A DNA stretch of 64,000 bases from the NCBI GenBank assembly GCA_900472295.1, contig UCIA01000029.1:92860-156859 (forward strand), written 5' to 3'. The notes beneath the pieces are model-generated. The model was not told the origin of the DNA. It made no database searches and saw only the letters and a list, made by a program, of their open reading frames with translations. The translations under genes and the position numbers were made by a program. The DNA comes from Hyphomicrobiales bacterium. Lineage in GTDB: Bacteria > Pseudomonadota > Alphaproteobacteria > Rhizobiales > Rhizobiaceae. Positions 7,183 through 15,331 of this stretch are shown in pieces (the first letter of the stretch is position 1; every line of letters begins with the position of its first letter).

Positions 7183-8094
7183 TCAGGCGCCAAGGCACCA
7201 AGCCAAAACCGCCTTCTGGGCGTGGAGCCGGTTCTCAGCTTCGTCGAAAACCACCGAATGCGGCCCGTCGATGACCTCGTCGGTCACCTCCTCGCCGCGA
7301 TGCGCCGGCAGGCAGTGCATGAACAGGGCGTCGGGCTTGGCCCGTGCCATCAGCGCCGCATTGACCTGATAGGGCGAGAAGACATTGTGGCCGCGGGCGC
7401 GATGTTCCTGGCCCATCGACACCCAGCAGTCGGTGACGATGCAATCGGCCTGGTCGACGGCTTCCTCGGGCGAGCGGGTGAAATGCAGCTTGCCGCCATT
7501 GCTCTTCGACCAGTCGATATGCTTCTGCGCCGGCTCGCTGCCTTCCGGCACCGCGACATTCAGTTTGAAGCGGAAGCGTGCCGAGGCTTCGAGCAGCGAA
7601 TGCAGCACATTGTTGCCGTCGCCGGTCCAGGCAATTGTCTTGCCCGCAACCGGACCACGGTGCTCCTCGAACGTCATGATATCGGCCATCAGCTGGCAGG
7701 GATGGGTGTCGTCGGTCAGCCCGTTGATGACGGGAACCGTGGCATTCTCGGTCAGTTCGAGCAGCCGTTCATGCGAGGTGGTGCGGATCATGATGGCGTC
7801 GACGTAGCGCGACAGCACCTTGGCGGTGTCGGCGATGGTCTCGGAGCGGCCGAGCTGCATTTCGGTGCCGGTCAGCATAATGGTCTCGCCGCCGAGTTGG
7901 CGCATGCCGACATCGAAGGACACGCGCGTGCGGGTCGACGGCTTGTCGAAGATCATGGCAAGCACCTTGCCTTCGAGCGGCTTCGTCCGCTCGCCGGCCT
8001 TGAGGCGTGCCTTGCGCACCACCGCATCGTCCAGCATCAGGCGCAGATCGCCTTCGGAAACGGCGGAAAGATCGGTGAAATGGCGAGGGCTCAT
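7183..8094 (-). CDS. argF: Ornithine carbamoyltransferase
   Basis: Makes citrulline from ornithine and carbamoyl phosphate in arginine synthesis. It has 303 aa, the family length. It contains the carbamoyl-phosphate loop FDKPSTRTRVSFDV, the HPCQLMADIMT motif, WTGDGNNVLHSLLEA and the ornithine-binding MHCLPAHRGEEVTDEV. It begins 18 bases after the argD stop and is on the same strand, so argD-argF are cotranscribed; this pairing is common in Rhizobiales. Confidence 0.96.
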   Translation of the reverse strand: MSPRHFTDLSAVSEGDLRLMLDDAVVRKARLKAGERTKPLEGKVLAMIFDKPSTRTRVSFDVGMRQLGGETIMLTGTEMQLGRSETIADTAKVLSRYVDAIMIRTTSHERLLELTENATVPVINGLTDDTHPCQLMADIMTFEEHRGPVAGKTIAWTGDGNNVLHSLLEASARFRFKLNVAVPEGSEPAQKHIDWSKSNGGKLHFTRSPEEAVDQADCIVTDCWVSMGQEHRARGHNVFSPYQVNAALMARAKPDALFMHCLPAHRGEEVTDEVIDGPHSVVFDEAENRLHAQKAVLAWCLGA

Positions 8095-8112
8095 CGGGAA
8101 TGGTTCTCGGGA

Positions 8113-9312
8113 TTACTTCGCGGCGGCCGCGGCGATGGCGTCGGCCAGGCCCCGGGCACCGGCGCGGATGCGATCAAGCGCTTCCTTGATCTCGCCGTCG
8201 GTGACGGTGAGCGGCGGCAAAAGGCGGATGACGTTGTCGCCGGCCGGCACCGCCAGCAGATGCTGGTCGCGCAGCGCCATGTTGACCTTGGTGTTGGGCA
8301 TGGCGCATTTCAGGCCAAGCATGAGACCGCTGCCCCTGATGCCTTCGATGACATCGGGAAATTCGTCGGCGACCGCCGCCAGGCCCTGCTTCATCAGCAA
8401 TGCCTTGCGCTGGACGTCTTCGAGGAAGCCGTCTTCCAGCACGACGTCGAGCACGGCGTTGCCGACCGCCATGGCCAGCGGATTGCCGCCGAAGGTGGTG
8501 CCGTGCACTCCCGGTGTCATGCCGACCACGGCCTCGTCGGTGGCCAGACACGCGCCCATCGGGAAGCCGCCGCCAATGCCCTTGGCGATCGCCATGATGT
8601 CCGGCGTCACGCCGGTCCACTCATGTGCAAACAGCTTTCCGGTGCGGCCGATGCCGCACTGGACCTCGTCGAAGATCAACAGCAGGCCGTGCTGGTCGCA
8701 GAGCTGCCGCAACCGCTTCAGGGATTGAGTCGGAACCGGGCGAATGCCGCCCTCACCTTGCACCGGCTCAATCAGGATCGCGGCGGTCTCAGGCGTGATC
8801 GCCTTCTCGGCGGCGTCGATGTCGTCAAAGCCGACCTGGTCGAAACCTTCGACCTTGGGCCCAAAACCTTCGAGATATTTGTACTGGCCGCCGGCGGCGA
8901 TGGTAGCCAGCGTGCGGCCATGGAAGGCGCCTTCGAAGGTGATGACACGGAAGCGCTCGGGATGGCCCTTGACGAACTGGTAGCGCCGCGCCGTCTTGAT
9001 CGCACATTCCAGCGCCTCGGCGCCGGAATTGGTGAAGAACACCTTGTCGGCGAAGGTGGCGTCGGCCAGCCGCTCGCCCAACCGGGTCTGTCCTGGAATC
9101 TCGTAAAGATTGGAGACGTGCCAGAGCTTGGCCGCCTGTTCGGTCAGCGCCGAGACCAGATGCGGATGGCTGTGGCCCAGCGAATTGACCGCGATGCCGC
9201 CAGCGAAATCGAGATATCGCTCGCCCTTGTCGGTGACCAGCCAGGTGCCTTCACCATGGTCGAAGGCCAAGGGTGCGCGAGCAAAGGTCTCGTAAAGCGC
9301 CGAACCGCTCAT
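8113..9312 (-). CDS. argD: Acetylornithine aminotransferase
   Basis: PLP class III aminotransferase that converts N-acetylglutamate semialdehyde to N-acetylornithine; it may also serve in lysine synthesis as succinyl-DAP aminotransferase. It has 399 aa. Visible are LDFAGGIAVNSLGHSHP, NSGAEALECAIKTARR, the EPVQGEGG stretch, the DEVQCGIGRTGKLFA motif and the PLP lysine in AIAKGIGGGFPMGA. The start at 9312 (MSGSALYETFARAPL) has CCGGAG upstream; the frame reaching 9399 would cross the predicted promoter. First gene of the argD-argF-hslO unit. A terminator-like dyad sits across the predicted transcription start. Confidence 0.95.
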   Translation of the reverse strand: MSGSALYETFARAPLAFDHGEGTWLVTDKGERYLDFAGGIAVNSLGHSHPHLVSALTEQAAKLWHVSNLYEIPGQTRLGERLADATFADKVFFTNSGAEALECAIKTARRYQFVKGHPERFRVITFEGAFHGRTLATIAAGGQYKYLEGFGPKVEGFDQVGFDDIDAAEKAITPETAAILIEPVQGEGGIRPVPTQSLKRLRQLCDQHGLLLIFDEVQCGIGRTGKLFAHEWTGVTPDIMAIAKGIGGGFPMGACLATDEAVVGMTPGVHGTTFGGNPLAMAVGNAVLDVVLEDGFLEDVQRKALLMKQGLAAVADEFPDVIEGIRGSGLMLGLKCAMPNTKVNMALRDQHLLAVPAGDNVIRLLPPLTVTDGEIKEALDRIRAGARGLADAIAAAAAK

Positions 9313-9343
9313 TATATGCGTCTCCGGTACCGGAAAATCAAAA

Positions 9344-9373
9344 AAGCCGCCAAAGCGGCGGCCTTTGCGGCTT
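9344..9373. promoter_or_regulatory. Terminator-like dyad over the argD promoter start
   Basis: AAGCCGCCAAAG (9344-9355) pairs with CTTTGCGGCTT (9363-9373) with one bulged base; on the minus strand it is followed by six T. It overlaps the predicted -10 box and transcription start of argD, so it may be an operator, or the terminator of a short minus-strand transcript starting further right. Confidence 0.45.
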
Positions 9374-9399
9374 ATCGTGTTTTTCGGCCATGAAGTCAA
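9371..9399 (-). promoter_or_regulatory. Probable argD promoter
   Basis: On the minus strand TTGACT (9399-9394), a 17-base spacer and GATAAG (9376-9371). The start of transcription would be near 9364, giving a leader of about 50 bases before argD. Confidence 0.5.
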
Positions 9400-9668
9400 C
9401 GAAAACGTCGTGCAAAGGCGCGCGGCAAGCCTCCGACGAGACGCCGGCTCATAAGCGACCGGGCAAGTTGGGGAAAACCGAAAAAACCGATTCGTGTTGC
9501 ACCTGGGACTCTTGTCACCGAGTCAACACATGAGGTAATTGTAGTCGGGAAATAACTAGATTTCGTGCGGCGGACCTAATCACCTAATATATGTGGTGTC
9601 TGCCCCGGCAAGGTTGCCGGGTCGGGAATGGATTCCGGCTGCCGCACGCTTAGCAGGAGCGCGGTCTC

Positions 9669-10187
9669 ATGAACTGGACTGACGAGCGGGTCGAACTTCT
9701 CAGAAAACTGTGGTCGGAGGGCTTGAGCGCAAGCCAGATCGCCGCCCAGCTTGGCGGGGTCAGCCGCAACGCCGTCATCGGCAAGGTGCACCGGCTGAAG
9801 CTGTCGGGCCGCGGACGCTCGACCGCGACGCCGGCGCGCCAGAAGAAGACGGCGCAGGGATCTTCGATCCAGAAGTCGGTGTCGCGCGCCGTAACCACGC
9901 AGCGCCATGTCACTACATCGATCGGGGCAAACGCGCTGCAGGCGCAGTTCGATGCCGAACCCGTGGCGCGCCACTACATCCGCCCGGTCGAAAACGTCGT
10001 CGTGCCGATCTCGCGGCACCTGCAGCTTACCGATCTCACCGAGCGCACCTGCAAATGGCCGAATGGCGATCCGCTGTCGGAAGACTTCAACTTCTGCGGC
10101 AACGAGGCGGCTGAAACCGGCCCCTATTGCAAGTACCACGCCAGGGTGGCGTTCCAGCCGGCTTCGGAGCGGCGCCGGAGTAGGTAA
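9669..10187 (+). CDS. gcrA: GcrA cell-cycle regulator
   Basis: Sigma-70-associated transcription factor that reads CcrM-methylated GANTC sites and drives S-phase and division genes in alphaproteobacteria. It has 172 aa. The N-terminal HTH (MNWTDERVELLRKLWSEGLS, then ASQIAAQLGGVSRNAVIGKV) is the family hallmark; a variable basic linker follows; the C-terminal domain that contacts sigma holds the Cys-rich RTCKWPNGDP, FCGNEA and YCKYHARVAF motifs. The start follows AGGAG by ten bases. Its leader contains several GANTC sites, consistent with methylation-linked control. A striking octamer inverted repeat lies just after its stop. Confidence 0.97.
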   Translation: MNWTDERVELLRKLWSEGLSASQIAAQLGGVSRNAVIGKVHRLKLSGRGRSTATPARQKKTAQGSSIQKSVSRAVTTQRHVTTSIGANALQAQFDAEPVARHYIRPVENVVVPISRHLQLTDLTERTCKWPNGDPLSEDFNFCGNEAAETGPYCKYHARVAFQPASERRRSR

Positions 10188-10200
10188 TAATTAGGGGAAT

Positions 10201-10296
10201 AGGGCAGTACGGCAGTAGGGCAGTATGTTTTGAACCGCGCTTGCGAGGCGTTGTCTTAACATACTGCCCTACTGCCCTACTGCCCTACTGCCCTAC
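10201..10296. repeat. Octamer-built inverted repeat between gcrA and corA
   Basis: The right side has four exact tandem copies of TACTGCCC (10262-10293) plus TAC. The left side has three inverted copies (10202-10225), one with a substitution. Arms 10201-10227 and 10260-10286 are complementary at 26 of 27 positions around a 32-base loop. It lies between the convergent gcrA and corA stops and may terminate both. Confidence 0.8.
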
Positions 10297-10297
10297 C

Positions 10298-11305
10298 TCA
10301 CAGCCAGCCGTTTTTCCGAAACCGCCAGTACAAAAACAAGCAGATGCAGGCGATCGAGGCCAGCACGACGGGATAGCCGTACTGCATCTTCAGTTCCGGC
10401 ATGTCGTCGAAATTCATGCCGTAGATGCCGGCGAGTGCCGTCGGCACCGCCAGGATCGCGGCCCATGAGGCCAGTTTCTTGGTGTTCGCCGTTTCCTGGC
10501 TCTGGCCGACCAGCAGGCTGGCTTCGAAAGCGAAGGCCAGAACCTCGCGCAGGCTGTCGATCTTTTCCTGGACGGTGCGGATGTGGTCGGTGACATCGCG
10601 AAACAGCGGATGCATGGCGGTATGGATCTGCGGCAGGTCGGCGCTGGTCAGACGGCGGCAGACCTCGACCAGCGGCAGTGCCGCATTGCGCAGGCGCAAG
10701 AGATCGCGGCGCAGCATGTAGAGGCGCTCGATGTCGGGGCCGGTCATTGGCTTCAGCAGCACTTTGTCCTCGATCGCCTCGACCTCGTCCTCGATCTGCT
10801 CAAGCACCGGCATGTAATTGTCGACGATGAAGTCGAGAATGGCATAGAGGACGAAATCCTCGCCCTTGGCCAGCGAATGCGGGCAGCTTTCCCAGTGCTG
10901 GCGCACCGCGGCATAGGAGGTCGAGGGACCATGCCTGACGCTGACGATATAGCCTGAGCCGACGAACATATGCGTCTCGCCGAAGGTGACGCGGCCGTCG
11001 ATCAACTGGGCGGTGCGGGCTACGATGAACAGCGCATCGCCATACTGCTCGATCTTGGGCCGCTGGTGCGGATGCTCGGCGTCTTCGATCGCCAGTTCAT
11101 GCAAATGGAATTGCGCCTGGACGCGCAGCAACAGCTCGCGGTCAGGCTCAAGCAGCCCGATCCAGACAACATGGCCCGACTTTCTGGCCCATTCGCCGGC
11201 CTCTTCGATCGGGATGTCGGCGATGCGCTTGCCGGCGGTGTAGACGCTCGACGCGATGATGCCCGACGATGCCGGCGCCGGCTTGAACTCTCGGACATAT
11301 TCCAT
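10298..11305 (-). CDS. corA: CorA family magnesium/cobalt channel
   Basis: Homopentameric inner-membrane channel for Mg2+ (also Co2+, Ni2+). It has 335 aa. A large N-terminal cytoplasmic domain leads into the long stalk helix (DHIRTVQEKIDSLREVLAF), then two C-terminal membrane helices flanking the signature YGMNFDDMPEL; the tail is basic (RFRKNGWL). The GMN motif and acidic loop are intact. The start at 11305 (MEYVREFKPAP) has GGAGG six bases upstream; an ATG at 11332 lies before that site. Monocistronic, convergent with gcrA across the octamer repeat. Confidence 0.94.
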   Translation of the reverse strand: MEYVREFKPAPASSGIIASSVYTAGKRIADIPIEEAGEWARKSGHVVWIGLLEPDRELLLRVQAQFHLHELAIEDAEHPHQRPKIEQYGDALFIVARTAQLIDGRVTFGETHMFVGSGYIVSVRHGPSTSYAAVRQHWESCPHSLAKGEDFVLYAILDFIVDNYMPVLEQIEDEVEAIEDKVLLKPMTGPDIERLYMLRRDLLRLRNAALPLVEVCRRLTSADLPQIHTAMHPLFRDVTDHIRTVQEKIDSLREVLAFAFEASLLVGQSQETANTKKLASWAAILAVPTALAGIYGMNFDDMPELKMQYGYPVVLASIACICLFLYWRFRKNGWL

Positions 11306-11399
11306 CGCAGCCTCCGGAAGCAGAACCTTCAATAGGCCTGAGAAGCTTAACGTTGGGATAGTTTAGCGCAATATGATTAAGCGTACGAGGGGCGCGTGA

Positions 11400-12125
11400 T
11401 CACTTCACCGGCAGCGCCGCCTGAAGCGCAACCTGGTCGGTTTTGTCGCCCTTGGGACGCTCGGCCGGCAACTGCTCGCCGGTGACGATGTAGTAGATGG
11501 TCTCGGCGATGTTGGTGGCGTGATCGCCGATGCGCTCGATATTCTTGGCGCAGAACAACAAATGCGTGCAAGGCGTGATGTTGCGCGGATCTTCCATCAT
11601 GTAGGTCAAAAGCTCGCGAAACAGCGAGGTGTACATGGCATCGATCTGGTCGTCGCGGTCGCGCACGAAGCCTATTTTCTCGACCGAGCGCGAGGCATAG
11701 ACGTCGAGCACTTCCTTGAGCTGGGTCAGCGCCAGTTCGGCCAGCGCCTCGAGGCCACGAAACAGGCTGGTCGGCTGGCGCCCGTCAATGACACTCACCA
11801 CCCGCTTGGCGACATTCTTGCCGAGGTCGCCGACCCGTTCCAGGTCGGCCGAAATGCGGATGGCGCCGACGATCTCGCGCAGATCCGTCGCCATAGGCTG
11901 GCGCTTGGCGATGATGACGATGGCCTTGTCGTCGATTTCACGCTGGCCCTCGTCCAGCACTATGTCGTCGCGAATGACCTTCTGGGCAAGGCCGGGATCG
12001 GCGTTGACCAGCGCCTGGATCGCCTGCTCGACCATGCGCTCAGCGTGGCCGCCCATCGCAGCGATGCGCTTCGACAGATATTTCAGCTCTTCGTCATAGG
12101 CGCTGACAATGTGGACGGACTGCAT
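11400..12125 (-). CDS. phoU: Phosphate signalling protein PhoU
   Basis: Cytoplasmic negative regulator of the Pho response that couples the PstSCAB transporter to the PhoR kinase. It has 241 aa, a duplicated three-helix bundle. Metal-binding signatures are seen in both halves: the region DKAIVIIAKRQPMATDLRE with ISADLERVGDLGKNVAK, and CTHLLFCAKNIERIGDHATN. It begins 116 bases after phoR on the same strand. In many rhizobia the pst genes stand between phoR and phoU; here they do not. Confidence 0.95.
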   Translation of the reverse strand: MQSVHIVSAYDEELKYLSKRIAAMGGHAERMVEQAIQALVNADPGLAQKVIRDDIVLDEGQREIDDKAIVIIAKRQPMATDLREIVGAIRISADLERVGDLGKNVAKRVVSVIDGRQPTSLFRGLEALAELALTQLKEVLDVYASRSVEKIGFVRDRDDQIDAMYTSLFRELLTYMMEDPRNITPCTHLLFCAKNIERIGDHATNIAETIYYIVTGEQLPAERPKGDKTDQVALQAALPVK

Positions 12126-12241
12126 GGGCGAAATGCCTTCCCGGAATCACTGGACCTTTTGAGTCGTTTCCTCGAATCCTGTGCTGATACGCTAGTCGGA
12201 TGACAGAAAGAAGAAACAGTACGTTAGCAGATAGTACTGCC

Positions 12242-13507
12242 TCAGCGCGCCGGCAAATGGACCGTGAACGCCGCACCCTTGCCAACTTCCGACTTGATCG
12301 AAAGCCTGGCGTTGTGGCGCGTCAATATATGCTTGACTATGGACAGGCCAAGCCCGGTGCCTTTCTGGGTGCGGCTGCTCTCGACATCGACGCGGTAGAA
12401 GCGCTCGGTGATGCGCGGAATGTGCTCTTCGGGAATGCCCGGGCCATAGTCCCGGATGGTGACGTCGAAGCCTGGTTCGGGCCCGGCCTCGCCGCGCGCA
12501 ATCGACACCGTGACGCGTCCGCCCGGCTGCCCATATTTGCAGGCATTTTCCAACAGGTTCTCGAACACCTGGAACAGCTCGTCGCGGTCTCCGGGCACGT
12601 CGAGCGGGCCTTGCGCGTAATCACGCTCGATGACGACGCTGTTCTCCCTGGCGAGCGGCCCTAGCGAGTCGATGACGCTGTCGATGGTCTGGCGCAGATC
12701 GACCTCGGTTCCCGGCTTGAGGTAGGGCTTCATTTCCAGCCGCGACAGCGACAGGAGATCGTCGATCAGGCGCGCCATGCGGCCGGTCTGGCTCTGCATG
12801 ATCTGCAGGAATTGCTCGCGCGCCGCCGGATCGTTGCGGGCGGGGCCGCGCAACGTCTCGATGAAGCCGGAGATCGAGGCCAGCGGGGTACGCAGCTCAT
12901 GGCTGGCATTGGCGATGAAATCGGCGCGCATGCGGTCGATGCGGCGCGTCTCGCTCTGGTCCTTGAACACCAGCACATAGAGATCGGTGGCGTGGCCGAC
13001 CGAGGACGCACTCACCCGATAGGCTCGTTCGACCGGCAGCTTTTCGGTATAGTCGACCGCATCCGAGGCGACTGTCCCCGAGAGCACGCCATCGAGCAAG
13101 GCCTGCATTTCGGGGGCGCGGAATTTCAGCGACAGCGACAGGCCGGGCGCGATCCCCCCAAACGCCGCAAAGGCGGCGGCGTTGGCGTGGACGATGATGG
13201 CGGTGCGGTCGAAGATGATCAGCGGATCGGCAACGGCGGCCGCGAGATATTCACCGGAAAGCCGCTGCAGCCCGCTCGCCTCGATCGCGGCAGCGCTCTC
13301 GGTGGAGCGGATAGCGCGGCCGGTCGGCAGCAGCGCCGCGGCAAGCAGCAACGCCAGCGCAGCCAGGACGACATAGGCAGACATGCCGGCGAAACCATAA
13401 ACGGCGGTGACCGCGACGAACCCTGCGGCCAACAGCCAACGGCTGTTCCACAGCCGGGCGGCTACCGCCTGCCCCGTGGTTATCCGCTCTGCGCCGGTAT
13501 CAGCCAT
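12242..13507 (-). CDS. phoR: PhoR-like sensor histidine kinase
   Basis: Membrane histidine kinase. It has 421 aa: two adjacent N-terminal helices (about residues 24-61) with almost no periplasmic loop, a PAS domain (about 85-190, ADPLIIFDRTAIIVHANA), the HisKA box NASHELRTPLASISGF (His near 203) and a HATPase domain with NLLENACKYG, DYGPGIPEEH and GTGLGLSIVKHI. The lack of a sensory periplasmic loop and the neighbouring phoU fit PhoR, which reads phosphate through Pst/PhoU. No response regulator lies beside it. It is divergent from ppk2 with 102 bases between. Confidence 0.88.
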   Translation of the reverse strand: MADTGAERITTGQAVAARLWNSRWLLAAGFVAVTAVYGFAGMSAYVVLAALALLLAAALLPTGRAIRSTESAAAIEASGLQRLSGEYLAAAVADPLIIFDRTAIIVHANAAAFAAFGGIAPGLSLSLKFRAPEMQALLDGVLSGTVASDAVDYTEKLPVERAYRVSASSVGHATDLYVLVFKDQSETRRIDRMRADFIANASHELRTPLASISGFIETLRGPARNDPAAREQFLQIMQSQTGRMARLIDDLLSLSRLEMKPYLKPGTEVDLRQTIDSVIDSLGPLARENSVVIERDYAQGPLDVPGDRDELFQVFENLLENACKYGQPGGRVTVSIARGEAGPEPGFDVTIRDYGPGIPEEHIPRITERFYRVDVESSRTQKGTGLGLSIVKHILTRHNARLSIKSEVGKGAAFTVHLPAR

Positions 13508-13609
13508 TCGCGCTTTCCGTGCCTTTGCGCCGGTCCGGTCGAAACTTCCGCTGGACCGGATTTAAGGCCCCCCATAGCATGAGTCCGCAAGCTGGAAAGG
13601 TTCGTCTCG

Positions 13610-14515
13610 ATGAAAAAAGCCAAGGAAAGTCCCGCCGCGGAGCCGGCAAAGGGTCCACTGAAGATCAGGATCGACGGCAAGGAGCGGGAGTTCGATATCG
13701 AGAATCCCGAGCTTCCGAGTTGGATCGAGGACAACAAACTGACTGCCGGCGACTACCCTTACGACAAAAAGATGAAGGGCGAGGAGTATGACGAGACGCT
13801 GGAGCGGCTGCAGATCGAGCTGGTCAAGGCGCAAGCCTGGCTGCAGGCGACCGGCAGCAGAGTTATGTCGCTGTTTGAGGGGCGCGATGCCGCCGGCAAG
13901 GGCGGCACCATCTCGGTGCTGCGCCAGTATCTCAACCCTCGAACCGCGCGCAATGTCGCGCTGACCAAGCCTACCCCAACCGAAGTCGGGCAGTGGTACT
14001 ATCAGCGCTACGTCGCCCAGTTCCCGACATCGGGCGAATTCGTCACCTTCGACCGGTCCTGGTACAACCGCGGCGGCGTCGAGCCGGTGATGGGCTTCTG
14101 CACGCCTGAACAGCATGAGAAATTCCTCGACGAGACGCCGCATTTCGAGCGAATGATCTCCAATGACGGCATCTATTTCTTCAAATTCTGGCTCAACATC
14201 GGCCGCGAAACCCAGCTTGAACGGTTCCATGACCGCCGCTGGTCGCCGCTGAAGAACTGGAAGTTCTCGCCCATCGACATCGCCGGCATCGGCAAATGGG
14301 ACGACTACACCAAGGCGCGCGATCAGATGATCGAGCGCACGCACAAGCAGTTCGCGCCCTGGATCATCGTGCGGGCCAACGACAAACGCCGCTCGCGGCT
14401 GGCCGTCATGCGGCGCATCCTGTTGTCACTGCCCTATGACGGGCGCGATCTCGACGCCATCGGCAAGGAAGACAAGAAGATCATCGGCGAAGGGCCGTCA
14501 TTCCTGGAGAAGTAG
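13610..14515 (+). CDS. ppk2: Polyphosphate kinase 2
   Basis: PPK2-family kinase that transfers phosphate between polyphosphate and nucleotides. It has 301 aa with a single PPK2 domain, so a class I-type enzyme (nucleoside diphosphate kinase activity) is most likely. Walker A is FEGRDAAGKGGT (about residues 90-100), the lid arginines lie in LNPRTARNVALTKPT, Walker B is FDRSWYNRGGVEPVMGF, followed by FKFWLNIGRETQLERF. The N-terminus is Lys/Glu-rich and probably disordered. Its place beside phoR and phoU suggests a phosphate-storage role. A strong hairpin follows the stop. Confidence 0.93.
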   Translation: MKKAKESPAAEPAKGPLKIRIDGKEREFDIENPELPSWIEDNKLTAGDYPYDKKMKGEEYDETLERLQIELVKAQAWLQATGSRVMSLFEGRDAAGKGGTISVLRQYLNPRTARNVALTKPTPTEVGQWYYQRYVAQFPTSGEFVTFDRSWYNRGGVEPVMGFCTPEQHEKFLDETPHFERMISNDGIYFFKFWLNIGRETQLERFHDRRWSPLKNWKFSPIDIAGIGKWDDYTKARDQMIERTHKQFAPWIIVRANDKRRSRLAVMRRILLSLPYDGRDLDAIGKEDKKIIGEGPSFLEK

Positions 14516-14526
14516 AGGCTGAATTA

Positions 14527-14558
14527 CAGAGCCCACCCCGATGTCGGGGCGGGCTCTG
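14527..14558. terminator. Bidirectional terminator hairpin
   Basis: CAGAGCCC and GGGCTCTG form the base, CCCCGA and TCGGGG the top, with a two-base loop; T-rich bases follow on the plus side. It lies between the convergent ppk2 and crotonase stops. Confidence 0.7.
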
Positions 14559-14566
14559 TTGCCTTG

Positions 14567-15316
14567 TTAGGCCGCCAGGCGGGCGATCCGCTGGAGCCGC
14601 TTTAGCGTGGTGTCGTCCTGCAGCGCCTGCTGGAACAGCGTGATCTCATGATCGATGCGGTCGCACAAAACGCCCGTATCGCCCTTGAGCAGGCCGCGCG
14701 TCTGCAGAAGTGCGGCAACCGGCTTCTTGGCCAATTGCCTTGCCCTGCCGAGCGCTGCTTCCTCGGCGCTGCCATCGGCCACGATCTCGGCGACGAGGCC
14801 AAGCGCCCTGGCGTCTTCGGCGCTGAGCGTATCGCCCAGGCAAAAGAAGCGGAAGGCTCCGGCATAGCCGAGCTTTTGCGGCGCCAGGATCGAGGTTGCC
14901 GCATCCGGCACCAGGCCGAAATCGACAAACGGCACGCGGAAGGTGCTGATGGCCGAGGCAATCACCATGTCGCAGTGGAACAGGATGGTGCAGCCGACGC
15001 CGACGGCATCGCCGTCGACACAGGCCAGCACCGGCTTGGGAAACGTCGCCAAAGTGCGGAACATGTCGGTGACGGCGGCGATCAGCTGCTGGTGCTTGGT
15101 GGAGTCGAGGAACTCGGAGAAATCACCTCCGAGGCAAAAGCAGCCGGCGAGGCCGCGCAGCACGACGACGCGGACATTGTCATCGACGGCGGCTTCGTGG
15201 AAGGTTTTGGCCAGGCTTGCATAGGCGTGCCTGTCCAGAACCGGTCGGCCGTCATGCGATGACACGGTGACGACCAGCGTGTGGCCACGCAATTCGGGTT
15301 GGGGGTCAAAGCTCAT
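14567..15316 (-). CDS. Crotonase family protein next to luxI
   Basis: Enoyl-CoA hydratase/isomerase family, 249 aa. The oxyanion-hole motifs are present (CFCLGGDFSEFLD; VDGDAVGVGCTILFHCDMV), then FVDFGLVPDAATSILAP with the usual second catalytic position changed to Asp-Ala instead of Glu, so activity type is uncertain. It starts 15 bases after the AHL synthase stop on the same strand and is surely cotranscribed with it. I infer a role in shaping the acyl chain of the signal, for instance unsaturation, because crotonases beside LuxI genes in Mesorhizobium have been linked to unusual unsaturated signals; an unrelated beta-oxidation role cannot be excluded. Confidence 0.85.
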   Translation of the reverse strand: MSFDPQPELRGHTLVVTVSSHDGRPVLDRHAYASLAKTFHEAAVDDNVRVVVLRGLAGCFCLGGDFSEFLDSTKHQQLIAAVTDMFRTLATFPKPVLACVDGDAVGVGCTILFHCDMVIASAISTFRVPFVDFGLVPDAATSILAPQKLGYAGAFRFFCLGDTLSAEDARALGLVAEIVADGSAEEAALGRARQLAKKPVAALLQTRGLLKGDTGVLCDRIDHEITLFQQALQDDTTLKRLQRIARLAA

Positions 15317-15331
15317 TTGTCGTCTCCGATC

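Larger units (their letters stand above)
9313..9668. other. argD-gcrA divergent intergenic region
   Basis: 356 bases without a convincing gene. It holds the argD promoter and dyad (9344-9399), three GANTC sites at 9489, 9507 and 9520, two of which are arms of a GACTC/GAGTC inverted repeat, a fourth at 9631, a weak TTCGTG-17-TAATAT promoter for gcrA, and a CCCGGCA/TGCCGGG hairpin (about 9605-9622) in the gcrA leader. Confidence 0.6.

Noticed and set aside
7105..9393. A 762-codon open frame on the plus strand opposite argF and argD
   Set aside because: It is the mirror of two well-recognised enzymes in high-GC DNA, its sequence is His/Arg/Gly-biased without any domain, and it has no ribosome site.
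10201..10296. CRISPR-like short repeats
   Set aside because: Units are eight bases, contiguous and inverted, with no spacers and no cas genes.
12200..12225. Pho box before phoU
   Set aside because: One CTGTCAT half-site is present on the minus strand, but the second half matches only about four of seven bases.
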